Source: Janthinobacterium sp. 64 (lineage in GTDB: Bacteria; Pseudomonadota; Gammaproteobacteria; Burkholderiales; Burkholderiaceae_D). From it: a stretch of 64,000 nt of DNA. This document shows, piece by piece, positions 10,574 to 19,084 of the stretch (position 1 is its first letter; each line of letters opens with the position of its first letter). The position numbers were made by a program, and so were the translations under genes. The stretch covers positions 186,001 through 250,000 of the forward strand of contig NZ_PHUG01000002.1 of the NCBI RefSeq assembly GCF_002813325.1, in the 5' to 3' direction. The notes under the pieces are model-generated. The model had not been told where the DNA came from and searched no databases. It saw only the letters and a program-made list of their open reading frames with translations.

Positions 10574-12475
10574 TCACTCCTCGGCGCCAGGATCGTTGAA
10601 ATCCTCGACATGCAGTCCGTTGACGTATGCCGGCTTGAGGACCACGCCTGGAACGGTCTTGCCGCGAAATGGCAAGTCGGTGGTTGCCCCCTTGCCACGC
10701 TGGCGTACCAGCATGCCGAGTTCTGTCATGCTGCGGATGGCGGTCTGTATATCGATCTGGCGTTGCGCCAGCTCACCGAGCGGAACGAAAATTCCCTCCG
10801 AGGTGGTCGAACAGGCCATCCGCGAGACCGGCAAGTTCAGGGTATGGAGGACGTCGGCCAGCGCTTTCACCAGCGCCGGGTGCATGCGCATGGGCGCGGC
10901 GAAAGACAACACCTCGATCTCCCGCCCCGGCAAGTCATTCTGACCGGCAGGCATTGCCTCCACTGTCCCGGCTGGCGGCGGCATGTCGTCCATACCCTCC
11001 GGAACATTTTCTCTGCCGGGCTCGATCCCGGATAACAAATCCTCCTCGCCGGCTGTTTTATTTCCAGATGTGATTGGCACCACGGGCGCCGGCGTGGGTG
11101 CCGTGTTATCAGCGGCGAGCCGTAAATGGAGAACTGGCGCACTGGCCTTCGTCGCACTCGATGGAGACGGTTTCGGACGCTGTGCTGATCGTTGCGCCAC
11201 GCCCGGAGAGGGCTCGGGCGCGGGTGGCGCAGGCGGACGGGAAGTTTTGGCCATCACCATCAATGGGATCGCCAGCGGCACCGGTTGCGGCACCATGCCT
11301 TCGAAAAGCAAGCCCGGGCTATCGAGCTTGACCGCCTCCAGCGCGCTGACCACGTTGGGTGGTTTGATTAGCCAGGTGAGCTGCACTTCGTCCTGCGGCT
11401 GCGCGATGCCATTGGCCAGCAGGATGTCCAATACTTCGCTGGCCGATTGGGGCAGCCCCGGCAGCAATGCTTCCTCCAGGACCTTGAGGATGTCGGCAAC
11501 CGCGTTTGGCCAGATGATGAACACCCCGTCAGGGCCGAACCAAACGCGCGATTTCTCGCCATTGGGTACCCATCCGGGATGCGCGTCGACCAGCTCCTTC
11601 ATGGTGTCGAGAAAATAGCGGCCCAGATGCAGCGCGGGTTTCAAAACCCCTTGTACTCGGGCGCTTTCTTGCAGATCCCTATCGATGACAAAGGCGGCGG
11701 CCCGGCGTACCAGCTCGTCGAGCAAGTTGTGCTGCTGCCGTGTCGTGCTGCCGCTGATCGCGGCGAGCATGTGCGGCACCACCACGCTGTTACCCTCTGC
11801 CAGATACGCCATGGTCTCCGGGGTGATGATCATCGGCAGTGCAAACAGGCCCGCGGAGCGTGTTTCCTGCATGCCGGGTTCCCAGCGCACCACCAGGTGT
11901 CTTGCCTTGCGCCGTGCGGCCCACTGTGCCAACGGCATGAGGAAGGGCTGCCATTGCTCGCCATGCTCATCGCAGACTCTGATATGGCTCAGTGTACGGT
12001 ACAGGTCAGCGCACAGACCGGCGATAAACGTGGCCCGCCGCCATCGCGGCTCCAGGTGTCGCCGGGCCGTAATGGTCGCGCGCCCTTCAAAAATCTGGTC
12101 ATCGGTGGCCTGCAGCGCAAAGAACGCCGTCCTCAATCCCAGGTCGACCATCCCCCCGCTTGCGCAGAAGTGCTGATTCGGCGTCGCTGGCAAGTCGAGT
12201 ACATAGTCGACGAACTTCCGGATCGGTGGAATGAGTTCTCTCTGGAATGTTTCGTGATCACTGCCATATGACAATTTGATGCGTTGAATGAACGCATGCT
12301 GGCTCTGCATGATCTCCTCTGCGGAACGCATGGCCATGCCCTCATGCTGGCGGTGCGGATCAGCAATGCTCTGTTTGGGATGCTGTTGCGGAGTAGTTCC
12401 CCATTGCGCTGCCGTGCCGCAGCGCGGATCACGGCGCAAGATCGATTGGAGCCAGGCGGGCAGGTGCATGATCAT
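10574..12475 (-). CDS. traI: TraI-family (MobH, TraI_2 domain) relaxase
   Basis: A 633-residue protein. Residues about 50-390 match the TraI_2/MobH relaxase domain (ATPNQHF, ASGGMVDLGLRTAFFALQAT, LEPRWRRATFIAGL, a GVFIIWP segment). A proline-rich linker follows (about 420-520) and a C-terminal winged-helix-like part (about 545-630). The role would be nicking at oriT and piloting the strand into TraD. The His residues and HD pair seen in SXT-type MobH relaxases are absent here: the equivalent stretches read NQHF, MVDLG and LCADLYRT. This may characterise a whole subfamily rather than this copy. It starts at ATG 12475 with AAGGA upstream; an alternative ATG lies 6 bases further in. It is the first gene of traI-traD-DUF4400. 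Confidence 0.87.
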   Translation of the reverse strand: MIMHLPAWLQSILRRDPRCGTAAQWGTTPQQHPKQSIADPHRQHEGMAMRSAEEIMQSQHAFIQRIKLSYGSDHETFQRELIPPIRKFVDYVLDLPATPNQHFCASGGMVDLGLRTAFFALQATDDQIFEGRATITARRHLEPRWRRATFIAGLCADLYRTLSHIRVCDEHGEQWQPFLMPLAQWAARRKARHLVVRWEPGMQETRSAGLFALPMIITPETMAYLAEGNSVVVPHMLAAISGSTTRQQHNLLDELVRRAAAFVIDRDLQESARVQGVLKPALHLGRYFLDTMKELVDAHPGWVPNGEKSRVWFGPDGVFIIWPNAVADILKVLEEALLPGLPQSASEVLDILLANGIAQPQDEVQLTWLIKPPNVVSALEAVKLDSPGLLFEGMVPQPVPLAIPLMVMAKTSRPPAPPAPEPSPGVAQRSAQRPKPSPSSATKASAPVLHLRLAADNTAPTPAPVVPITSGNKTAGEEDLLSGIEPGRENVPEGMDDMPPPAGTVEAMPAGQNDLPGREIEVLSFAAPMRMHPALVKALADVLHTLNLPVSRMACSTTSEGIFVPLGELAQRQIDIQTAIRSMTELGMLVRQRGKGATTDLPFRGKTVPGVVLKPAYVNGLHVEDFNDPGAEE

Positions 12476-12533
12476 TGGTTCCTTCTTGCATCAGCATGGG
12501 GCCGTTGTCCATGGGAGCGATCTGTTCTGAGGG

Positions 12534-13175
12534 CTAGGCATGGCCGGTGCGCCGAAGGGCATATTCCGCCGCGAGATCCGGCTGCTGCGCCTGCAGGGCA
12601 TTGGGCGGAACCGGTTGTGGGAAATGCCGGCGAATGCGCGGATCTGTCGCATAGGCTTTGACCAGATGGCAGAAGACGCATGGATTATTGCAACTCATTA
12701 CATTTTTTCGATGGACAATATATTGAGAGGTACAGTGACGACATGTTTTCAGTAGCAGCGATGGCGAACGCTGCGTCCAGATGCCTTTTAAGTGGCAGGC
12801 CAATAAAAATGCACGGTCAATCGATACATATGGATCACGTCGGCATCGTTCTGAATACAATTTGAAACTATCAATTAACGCATTGCCTGGCGTATAGCTT
12901 GCTCCAAAGTCATTGAGTTCACAGACCTGCATGAAAATGGCGGCAAACATGCAGGCGTCTGCCTTGGCCATATTGTTCGTCCGTTCATACCAGAAAATCG
13001 CCGAAGCAATTCCCCTCCCCCGCCGCTCGCCGGACTGGTCGTACAAGAGACGGCGCAGGACGGTCATGCTCAACCCGCTGACACAGGATGCGGTGCCAAT
13101 GGTGGCGCCCAACTGCGCACAGGTATCGGCAAGAATAAACGCGTTGATATGGCGATTCACCTGAATATGGCCCAT
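12534..13175 (-). CDS. FlhC-like transcriptional activator (SetC/AcaC type)
   Basis: A 213-residue homologue of flagellar activator FlhC. The diagnostic zinc site is present as C145-x2-C148-x17-C166-x2-C169, close to the 137/140/157/160 cysteines of E. coli FlhC, after a helical segment (IDSFKLYSERC, then a run aligned to the FlhC ALTRAW region). On conjugative elements FlhDC-like pairs (SetCD in SXT, AcaCD in IncC) switch on transfer genes. Placement 58 bases upstream of traI supports that role here, not flagella. The ribosome-binding site AAGGAGG lies 7 bases before ATG. The gap to the FlhD-like gene is 12 bases. Confidence 0.87.
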   Translation of the reverse strand: MGHIQVNRHINAFILADTCAQLGATIGTASCVSGLSMTVLRRLLYDQSGERRGRGIASAIFWYERTNNMAKADACMFAAIFMQVCELNDFGASYTPGNALIDSFKLYSERCRRDPYVSIDRAFLLACHLKGIWTQRSPSLLLKTCRHCTSQYIVHRKNVMSCNNPCVFCHLVKAYATDPRIRRHFPQPVPPNALQAQQPDLAAEYALRRTGHA

Positions 13176-13187
13176 GACGCACCTCCT

Positions 13188-13514
13188 TCATGAAGACATC
13201 GCCATGCCCGGCTCCATCCTGCTGCCGGGCGGCACATGCTTGCGTACCGCAGACAGGATGCTGGCCAGCCCTGCTGGGGCATCGAGCAGCTGAAGCAGGT
13301 CGTCACGCGGCAAGAACAGGCTTTCCCCCGTCATGTTGGCGGCGATGGTCTGGATGTCCGTGAAACTCATCTTGAGCAAGCGCGTGCACTGTTCCTTCGT
13401 GAGCCTGAAGCTGTAGGCAGTCGCCGCAGGGTTGGTTTTGAGGTTGGAATGAATGAGCGTCAATAACTGAAAATTCATCCATTGCACACTATTAAAAACG
13501 TGGTCGTTATCCAT
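13188..13514 (-). CDS. FlhD-like transcriptional activator (SetD/AcaD type)
   Basis: A 108-residue protein matching FlhD in size and pattern: an N-terminal helix (FNSVQWMNFQLLTLIHS), a middle region equivalent to the FlhD FRLGI segment (AYSFRLTKEQCTRLLKM), then LFLPRDDLLQLLDAP. It should form a hetero-oligomer with the FlhC-like product encoded next. I start it at 13514 because GAGGA lies 5 bases upstream; the frame is open further 5' but without a ribosome-binding site. It is the first gene of the activator-transfer cluster and is divergent from the CI-like repressor, whose operator probably controls it. Confidence 0.82.
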   Translation of the reverse strand: MDNDHVFNSVQWMNFQLLTLIHSNLKTNPAATAYSFRLTKEQCTRLLKMSFTDIQTIAANMTGESLFLPRDDLLQLLDAPAGLASILSAVRKHVPPGSRMEPGMAMSS

Positions 13515-13849
13515 GGTCGTCCTCAATTTTTCCATATTGAAACTGAAAAAGGTAATAACTTTGGTGGCTGCCAGAAAAATTAGCAATCTCATCTATTAAA
13601 TTATTTGCGATGAATAATTCGTGCGGCTATTTAATTTTTAGGCTACACCACGAAAAACGTGGAGTCAATAGCAGATGCTTCTTTTGATAGGAGAGAGAGA
13701 ATATGGGAGGTGCGACTTGATTATAATTATTTTTGTGGTAGCTCTCGAAATGTGACATGTATTTAGTGATGGAATGAAATAGCAACTGCTGCAAATGCCT
13801 TACAAATAAATTGGCTCCGCGATTTTTGACTCTGGGGAGTAGCACTAAA
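13515..13849. promoter_or_regulatory. Divergent control region between FlhD-like and CI-like genes
   Basis: 335 AT-rich bases separate the two divergent starts and must hold both promoters. A perfect inverted repeat, CCACG-AAAAA-CGTGG, lies at 13648-13662 and is the best operator candidate I see. The minus-strand frame covering 13627-13932 has no ribosome-binding site and overlaps the repressor start, so I do not call it a gene. Confidence 0.55.
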
Positions 13850-14542
13850 ATGAATACGCTGAAAAAAATTGTACCGTTGTCAAAAGAGACAGCAAGCACT
13901 GTCGAGATTGATCTCGTGCCAGGTTTTCGCAACAGGTTAGGTGTCGAGCTTGCAAAATTGAATATTCCTGTGACACAACGTCAACGTTTTCTGAGGGACA
14001 TTACTGGCCGCGCGCTGCAGACGGTCAGCCGCTGGATTGAGCCGGGAATGCCTGGCCTGCCGGACTTGCGATCGCTGGCCATCTTATGCATTCAGTTCGG
14101 CGTGGACGCGAACTGGTTGCTCGGACTGACCAAACACCGCACTGCTTTTCTATTTGATGACCTGGCAGAAGGTGTCTCCGAACACTTAGCCGGCGAGCGT
14201 CAGAAGCGCCCAGACTGGATCGGGACCCTGATTGCTGAAACTACCTCTAACTTGCACGAATGGCAGGTGCATGTGATGGCGGGCGATGATATGGCGCCCT
14301 TGATTAATCCAGGCGCCGCCGTTTTTTTTGACATGATCGACACGCCTACGGATGTCAACGGTACCTATGTGCTCGACTATCTGGGGCGGATGCTGGTGCG
14401 GCACGTTGACGTGCAGCTCGGACGCGATCTTCTGTTGCGATGCGAGAACACGCGCTATGCGCCGATTAGCATCCCGCGTCCCTTGGCTGGCTTGACGGTC
14501 ATGGGAAAAGTAAAACTGGTGTTCAATCCAGTGCACTTCTGA
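13850..14542 (+). CDS. CI-like repressor with a peptidase S24 fold lacking the catalytic dyad
   Basis: A 230-residue protein. The N-terminal helix-turn-helix region (about residues 20-90, GRALQTVSRWIE, a phage-repressor pattern) is followed by an S24/LexA-like C-terminal domain. In the position of the conserved GDSM-P motif the sequence reads GDDMAP, so the nucleophilic Ser is Asp. The conserved Lys of the KR motif is replaced in LVRHV. Self-cleavage upon RecA activation is therefore not expected. Divergence from the FlhDC-like genes mirrors SetR/SetCD, so it probably represses them. I start it at ATG 13850 (GGGGAG upstream); a TTG at 13811 would give 13 more residues. Confidence 0.85.
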   Translation: MNTLKKIVPLSKETASTVEIDLVPGFRNRLGVELAKLNIPVTQRQRFLRDITGRALQTVSRWIEPGMPGLPDLRSLAILCIQFGVDANWLLGLTKHRTAFLFDDLAEGVSEHLAGERQKRPDWIGTLIAETTSNLHEWQVHVMAGDDMAPLINPGAAVFFDMIDTPTDVNGTYVLDYLGRMLVRHVDVQLGRDLLLRCENTRYAPISIPRPLAGLTVMGKVKLVFNPVHF

Positions 14543-14728
14543 ACCGCCCGGCGGCCCAGACAGAGTGGGGGCCTGCGCAGACGAGCTGGGGGAACCGCAT
14601 TCGCTGGCGGTGCGGAGGATAGTGTGCGTCCACGTGCCGACCATGCACCTCGGTGGCGGCCACCATGGTTTATCTTGGTGCTAGCAGACAAAGCGGACGT
14701 GGATATCCTGGCAGCGGGACGAGAGTAC

Positions 14729-14760
14729 TGCGCGATAACAAGAAGAATTGTTATCGCGCA
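14729..14760. other. 13-bp perfect inverted repeat between convergent genes
   Basis: TGCGCGATAACAA and its exact complement flank a 6-base loop (GAAGAA). It lies 11 bases past the DUF932 stop and about 185 bases past the repressor stop, so it could terminate both. No T-run follows on either strand, so a protein-binding site is also possible. Confidence 0.6.
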
Positions 14761-14771
14761 GATAGGTGCGG

Positions 14772-15839
14772 TTAAGCTGCAGCCGCAATGGCTTTCCACT
14801 CAGGCGGTTCGAAATCGAGCATATGCCCGCCGAATTCCTCAAATGCAGTAGCGCGGTCATAGTCGGCAATTTCTTGCGAGTAGCCCGTTACGGCGTTGAC
14901 AAGTCCATAGCCGGATAGCGAGCCGCCTTCAACCAAATAACGCAATACCCCGCCACGCTCATCATCATTCAAGGAAAACCGTTTGGCCAGTACCTCCACC
15001 GATCTGACGGGGTCGCCGGTCAATTTGATGCCCATGGTCTTCTGCATTTTGGCGGAGATCAGCTGGAAGGTCGCTGCCGAGACTGCTGCTTCGACCATGT
15101 CCCGTACCTTCAGGAATAGAGCATGGTCGTGGGCCTTCAAGGTGTCGTCCTGAAATACGATCACATGATCCTCTTCGCTGATCATCTTACGTCCCAGGTG
15201 CGTCTTGCGCATCGAGCGATCTGCTGCAATCAGGCCGTTCTTGCACACCAGGCGATAGATGAGTGGCTCGACACGCAATTTGGCGCTGCCTATTTCCGAA
15301 TTGCTCACCACAACACCCGCCTGTATCACGTCGCCAGGGGCGACTTCGCAGCAGATCTTGCTGGTCACTACTTTCAGGTACAGCCGTGACTCCGTTAGTT
15401 CCAGCGATTCAAGGCGTGCGCCAGGCAAGCGGTCGAGGATCGGTAAAATGTAGTTTGCCAAATCCCAGTGGTCGATGCGGCGATACCGATCGGTCAGGAA
15501 TGCACGTGCCCTGCCATCGAGCGTGCGTACTAGACGGTTGATATGGGGTTGTGCGTGCAGCCAGGTATTCACGTTGCGGTCGAGCAGCACGGGCTTGTCC
15601 TGACGCATGCGTTCAAAGTAGCCATGCGGAATCGCATGTTTATCGGCGATCTGGCGCAAAGCGAACGCATTGACGGGATATTCGTGCGCGCCATCGGATT
15701 CGTCAATCAATAAAGTGCATTGTCCAGTCATGCTGGTGGACAGGCGCATCTTCATCGACGGTACGATCAGGTCTTTCTTGCTGGCCAGCTGACGTTCAAG
15801 TTCAACAGCTAGATTTTTCAGGGTGCGGCCTTCTCTCAT
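14772..15839 (-). CDS. DUF932 plasmid/phage-like protein
   Basis: A 355-residue protein recognised as DUF932 (plasmid/phage TIGR03299-like) from its core ALRQIADKHAIPHGYFERM, ARAFLTDRYRRIDHWDL and VVSNSEIGSAKLRVEPLIYR, YRLVCKNG. The family is common on conjugative plasmids and phages. Its biochemical function is not established; roles next to single-strand DNA metabolism or anti-restriction are only guesses. AGGAGAT lies 7 bases before ATG but can pair with an upstream ATCTCC (see the leader entry), which may regulate its translation. The downstream neighbour is convergent. Confidence 0.85.
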   Translation of the reverse strand: MREGRTLKNLAVELERQLASKKDLIVPSMKMRLSTSMTGQCTLLIDESDGAHEYPVNAFALRQIADKHAIPHGYFERMRQDKPVLLDRNVNTWLHAQPHINRLVRTLDGRARAFLTDRYRRIDHWDLANYILPILDRLPGARLESLELTESRLYLKVVTSKICCEVAPGDVIQAGVVVSNSEIGSAKLRVEPLIYRLVCKNGLIAADRSMRKTHLGRKMISEEDHVIVFQDDTLKAHDHALFLKVRDMVEAAVSAATFQLISAKMQKTMGIKLTGDPVRSVEVLAKRFSLNDDERGGVLRYLVEGGSLSGYGLVNAVTGYSQEIADYDRATAFEEFGGHMLDFEPPEWKAIAAAA

Positions 15840-15897
15840 GATGATCTCCTAAAAAAGGCGGAGATGCACCCGGGCGGGAACATCCCCGCAGGGTGAC
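15840..15897 (-). promoter_or_regulatory. Structured leader of the DUF932 gene with sequestered Shine-Dalgarno
   Basis: In the mRNA sense a two-tier hairpin (CACCC-GCGGG / CCCGC-GGGTG, 15867-15895) is followed by ATCTCC (15860-15865), a T-rich spacer and GGAGAT (15844-15849). That last stretch is the ribosome-binding site and is perfectly complementary to the ATCTCC. The same layout occurs before 18059 and 20304. Confidence 0.65.
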
Positions 15898-16016
15898 AAT
15901 AGAAAGTAGTCAATTACTTGGACGCATTGTGCGGCGTCCATTCGCCCGCCGGCATTGCCGGTGGCGCCTGCAGCAGACGTGATACTTTACGTTCCGGTAA
16001 GAATCCTATCGGAGGA

Positions 16017-17030
16017 TCACGCTGCCTTGCTGTTGCAGCACAATGTGGCTGCAAACACATTCGTCCAGTCAGATCCTGGTGCTTTGGGAACAAACACCTC
16101 CACTTCGATGGGCGTCGTACGGCGAGCCTTTTTCAAGCGCCGCGCCAGGAAGTAGGCCGATGCCTGGCCATCAAAGCAGCTATCTGCATCGTTGTCGGCG
16201 TAAATTCGCAGCTTGATGACCGAATCAGGGATCCATATCTGCTCCAGGTTGCCGGCCGTCAGCGCCGGCCAGACTGGTGGTCCGGTGCGCTTGAGCACCG
16301 CAATGCCATTCTCGATGCCTTCCGACACCGACAATTCAGTCGTGGGCTCTCCCAGGCGGACCGCTGAGCCGAACCAGGCATCGCCCAGCAACTTTTTCGG
16401 TTCGTCGACAGGGGCTTTCGCACCATTTTTCAAGTAGGTGCGGTGTAAAGCCACGATACCGCCATCCTTTCCCTGCAGGCAGGCCACCATAGCCGGGAAA
16501 TCGGCGACATGCACGTACTTGCCTGCCGCACCGTCCCTCACAAAATACGGCAGCGCTGGGTGCAAACGCAGCGTCGCTGGATAGTGCTCCAGGGCGATGC
16601 CGCGATTGGCCAGGTAGCGGTCAACCTCGTCACCTGTCCGGATCGGTATGGTTTCGCTCCAGACTTTGTTCCGGCTTCGCCGGGTATCGTGGACCGCCCG
16701 TTGCGCTGCTCCACCGGGAGCTTCTTCGGGAAGCACGTTGAGCACGCGCTCGACGGTGCGTAATGTCTCACCAGCGCTGATGCGTAGCCAATGCTGTAGC
16801 AGCTTGAAGCCGCCGCCGGCGCCGCAGTGCCGGCAAAAATAGTTTCCTTCACCAAACTTATCGGTGTACTGAAAACGATCTCTGCCGCCACAGCCGGCGA
16901 TGGGGCACGGGCCATTGCGGTGATTTAACAGCCGCTCGTCAACGCCACATTGCGCCAGGATCGACGTCCACCGGCCATGTGCCAGCGGCAGCATCCTGCG
17001 CATTCTTTCGTCAAATTCCTCTTTCCTCAT
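16017..17030 (-). CDS. Plasmid/phage-type DNA primase (zinc ribbon plus Toprim)
   Basis: A 337-residue protein. The N-terminal zinc-binding motif is C42/C47 (CPIAGCGG) with C66/C69 (CRHCGAGGG), as in the primase-helicase zinc-binding domain. The C-terminal half is Toprim-like, with SEGIENG (glutamate) and YADNDAD (acidic pair). It would make primers for lagging-strand synthesis or for the transferred strand after conjugation. I choose ATG 17030, which has GGAGG 5 bases upstream; ATG 17042 would add four residues but has no ribosome-binding site. No helicase domain is present. It lies in the minus-strand accessory cluster. Confidence 0.85.
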   Translation of the reverse strand: MRKEEFDERMRRMLPLAHGRWTSILAQCGVDERLLNHRNGPCPIAGCGGRDRFQYTDKFGEGNYFCRHCGAGGGFKLLQHWLRISAGETLRTVERVLNVLPEEAPGGAAQRAVHDTRRSRNKVWSETIPIRTGDEVDRYLANRGIALEHYPATLRLHPALPYFVRDGAAGKYVHVADFPAMVACLQGKDGGIVALHRTYLKNGAKAPVDEPKKLLGDAWFGSAVRLGEPTTELSVSEGIENGIAVLKRTGPPVWPALTAGNLEQIWIPDSVIKLRIYADNDADSCFDGQASAYFLARRLKKARRTTPIEVEVFVPKAPGSDWTNVFAATLCCNSKAA

Positions 17031-17096
17031 CATCTCCTCCATTGATCAGCACCCCTGCAGCGAAGCGCGACCGGCGGGGTCTGCACCCCGCTTGTG
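17031..17096 (-). promoter_or_regulatory. GC-rich hairpin in the primase leader
   Basis: GCGGGGT-GCAG-ACCCCGC (17074-17091) forms a perfect 7-bp hairpin, resembling the GCGGGG hairpins before 15839 and 20304. No CTCC element that could pair with the ribosome-binding site follows. Confidence 0.5.
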
Positions 17097-17107
17097 GATG
17101 AAATGGG

Positions 17108-17425
17108 TTAATCGGCGAGCCTTGGCGTGAACAGCTTGCCGTCGTGCAGTGCGCTGCCGATGATGTGTTCGGCGGCTTGCTGGTCCGTCACGTAGTGCAC
17201 TTCGTTCGCCGCACTGCTGTCCACTCTCCTGATCTCGAAGCCATTGCCTTCGGCATGGATCACAAAGGCCATGTCCCGGCGCCTCCCTACAAAGAAATCC
17301 CGGCCTGAATGTCCGGATACCACTTCCCATTCCTTGACGAGATACGACAGATCCGCCATCGCTGTGACGCGAAGCATGCGGCTACGGATTGTATTGACAT
17401 AGTTGGATGCAGTTTTCACATTCAT
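17108..17425 (-). CDS. Small hypothetical plasmid protein
   Basis: 105 residues beginning MNVKTASNYV, with a good ribosome-binding site (AAGGAGATGA then ATG). It is mixed alpha/beta, slightly basic, with no membrane segment or recognisable motif. Residues about 44-75 (GRDFFVGRRRDMAFVIHAEG) look like a beta-hairpin-rich core. It is part of the minus-strand run between the primase and the 195-residue-class gene upstream. I do not recognise the family. Confidence 0.65.
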   Translation of the reverse strand: MNVKTASNYVNTIRSRMLRVTAMADLSYLVKEWEVVSGHSGRDFFVGRRRDMAFVIHAEGNGFEIRRVDSSAANEVHYVTDQQAAEHIIGSALHDGKLFTPRLAD

Positions 17426-17498
17426 CTCCTTTCATTCGTAATAAATGGCAATGGTTGTTGGCTTGACTGAGCCCTGCTCCCCGAGATGTGTCCATGTG

Positions 17499-18059
17499 TC
17501 AGGAGAACAGGTCACTCTGGACGGCAGATTGCTTGATCTGCTGGTTGATCCATTGCGGATTTTTTTCCAGCTGGTGTGCAACCCAGTCAGGGTGGTGCAG
17601 GATTTCGGACTGTATCCAGGCCGGATAGTGGTGCAGCGAAGTGCTGAACCATGCCTTCAACTGATTGAGAATCCAGCTGCGAATGTCGTCAGCGCAGAGC
17701 TTGCCGAAGTAGGCAGTAGGAGAAAGCGGACTTGTTCCCACCACTTCCAGGCAGCTGGCAAAGGAAAAGGGCATCCGGTCGTGTTCACGATCAGTAAAGA
17801 TCCACCGCAGCAGCTCAAATTTCTCTTCCAATGGTGCAAGTGGATCGCGAAGCCCGTCGATTTTCGTCAGGAGCAGCCAGTGCAGGTCGACCACTGCTTG
17901 TTCATCCCACTGTACGTCAGCTTCAGCATCAATGGATCGCAGCAATGCCTGACTATTCAGATCGCTTTGGCTACCTTGGTCGATCTGAAACATGTCTGGC
18001 TGTGACAGGCTGCGGCCGGATTCGGGTGTCTGGCCGGAATGAGTAGGTGTGCTATGCAT
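17499..18059 (-). CDS. Hypothetical plasmid protein
   Basis: 186 residues (MHSTPTHSGQ onward), starting at 18059 with GGGAGG 6 bases upstream. The frame extends 27 bases further 5' without a ribosome-binding site. The N-terminal 40 residues are polar and probably disordered. The rest is helical and rich in Trp and Leu (HWLLLTKIDG, FELLRWIFTD, ADDIRSWILNQL, AWIQSEILHHPDWVAHQL, PQWINQQIKQ). The repeated W-x2-x-Q/H pattern suggests short helical repeats. The family is unknown to me. Its leader contains a long inverted repeat that may control translation. Confidence 0.72.
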   Translation of the reverse strand: MHSTPTHSGQTPESGRSLSQPDMFQIDQGSQSDLNSQALLRSIDAEADVQWDEQAVVDLHWLLLTKIDGLRDPLAPLEEKFELLRWIFTDREHDRMPFSFASCLEVVGTSPLSPTAYFGKLCADDIRSWILNQLKAWFSTSLHHYPAWIQSEILHHPDWVAHQLEKNPQWINQQIKQSAVQSDLFS

Positions 18060-18125
18060 GATTGCCTCCCATGAAAAGAGGGACAATCAATCCCCCGGGA
18101 TTGTTTGTCCCTGGGGGTGAAAGAA
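18060..18125 (-). promoter_or_regulatory. Structured leader with mutually exclusive hairpins
   Basis: An inverted repeat with 16-bp arms and one mismatch (18079-18094 / 18097-18112, AGGGACAA...TTGTCCCT) ends in TCCC. That TCCC could instead pair with GGGA of the ribosome-binding site GGGAGG (18065-18070). Forming the upstream hairpin would free the ribosome-binding site. Confidence 0.6.
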
Positions 18126-18761
18126 TACCGGCGGAGCCGGCAATGACAAGACTGGCTTAGAGATGCGGTGCGAACCGCAATGACGGGCTGCCAGCTACCG
18201 TCCTACAAACCTTTTGACGCGCGCATGAAACAGCGATGCGGCGCGACGAAAGGCCTCAAGATGGAAAGGATGGCGACAGGAGGACAGTGGTGACGCGACA
18301 GCGATCGAAAGACAAAGTGAAGGCACTGCGCGCAAATATGGTGGCTCGCCGATGCTTGCAGGGCCAGCTGCTGCTGAACTATTTGTAATGTAGGACACGT
18401 CATTGGTGAAGTCAAATTCGGAGCGACGAAAAGCGTACGGGCGGTGCGTGTACGTGTGTGTTTGCAATAGGATAGTCCACGCGACTGCGATTACGGGAGA
18501 ACCAGACAGGTCAGAATCTGCGTGCTGACGTATGGTCACCAAGGCAATATCTTGACCTACTCACGTTAAGGAATGGTAATGCACCCATGGAGCGCGCAGC
18601 GCGCTGCATGCTGGCACCGCGATGCCGGTTGCGGCCATAGTGGCCGCTTTTCCCGGTGTAGTTGTCAACACTCTGTGCCACATCGTCATGGCCGCGCGCT
18701 GCAACGGCCACTGTCGGCGTGCAGACTGCCAGCTTCCGCATCACTCGGAAGCAGTACCTGC
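18126..18761. other. Accessory gap, no convincing gene
   Basis: About 640 bases. A minus-strand frame at 18195-18542 (115 residues, TTG start, no ribosome-binding site) ends in AASLFHARVKRF, which faintly resembles ASLFHASVSKL in the 19963-20304 product. That similarity is not enough to call a gene. No repeats stand out. Confidence 0.5.
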
Positions 18762-19073
18762 TTACTGTCTTTGTACGTCAGCCTCATGGGACTGCCGGCT
18801 CGACTGCGAAGAGCTCCTTAGCTGATTCACGCTGTCGCGAATGGCTGCTTCGGCAAATCCCATCAGCCAGGCATCGCGCAGCTCAACCTGGCAGCTGAAT
18901 AGGCGCGGCACCTGGTTATTGCCGCGCGCGTAGTCGTCAAAGCCGATTTCTTCAGCGCGAAATAGCAAAACACTCATGCGTTCATACCGGTGCTGTGCAT
19001 CGTATTGCATGCCCAGCGCGCGGCAATAGCCTTGATAAATCAATCTGATGGTGATACTCAGAACCTCATCCAT
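18762..19073 (-). CDS. Small hypothetical plasmid protein
   Basis: 103 residues (MDEVLSITIRL onward), starting at 19073 after AAGGAG. An upstream extension in frame overlaps the neighbouring gene and looks non-coding. The C-terminal half (CQVELRDAWLMGFAEAAIRD) has the L-x2-AW-x-G-x2-EA pattern seen in ribosome-modulation-factor or CrpP-like small proteins, but this is a weak resemblance. It follows the next gene upstream by 11 bases, so the two are probably cotranscribed. Confidence 0.6.
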   Translation of the reverse strand: MDEVLSITIRLIYQGYCRALGMQYDAQHRYERMSVLLFRAEEIGFDDYARGNNQVPRLFSCQVELRDAWLMGFAEAAIRDSVNQLRSSSQSSRQSHEADVQRQ

Positions 19074-19084
19074 TTTATTGCTCC

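Noticed and set aside
12534..13514. FlhC/FlhD-like genes considered as true flagellar master regulators
   Set aside because: They lie directly upstream of relaxase and coupling-protein genes, are divergent from a CI-like repressor, and no flagellar gene is present. SetCD/AcaCD-type function fits better.
13627..13932. 101-residue minus-strand frame in the repressor-activator intergenic region
   Set aside because: No ribosome-binding site; it overlaps the start of the CI-like gene and the likely operator region.
14729..14760. Perfect inverted repeat considered as a standard Rho-independent terminator
   Set aside because: No T-run on either side, so I list it only as an inverted repeat of unknown role.
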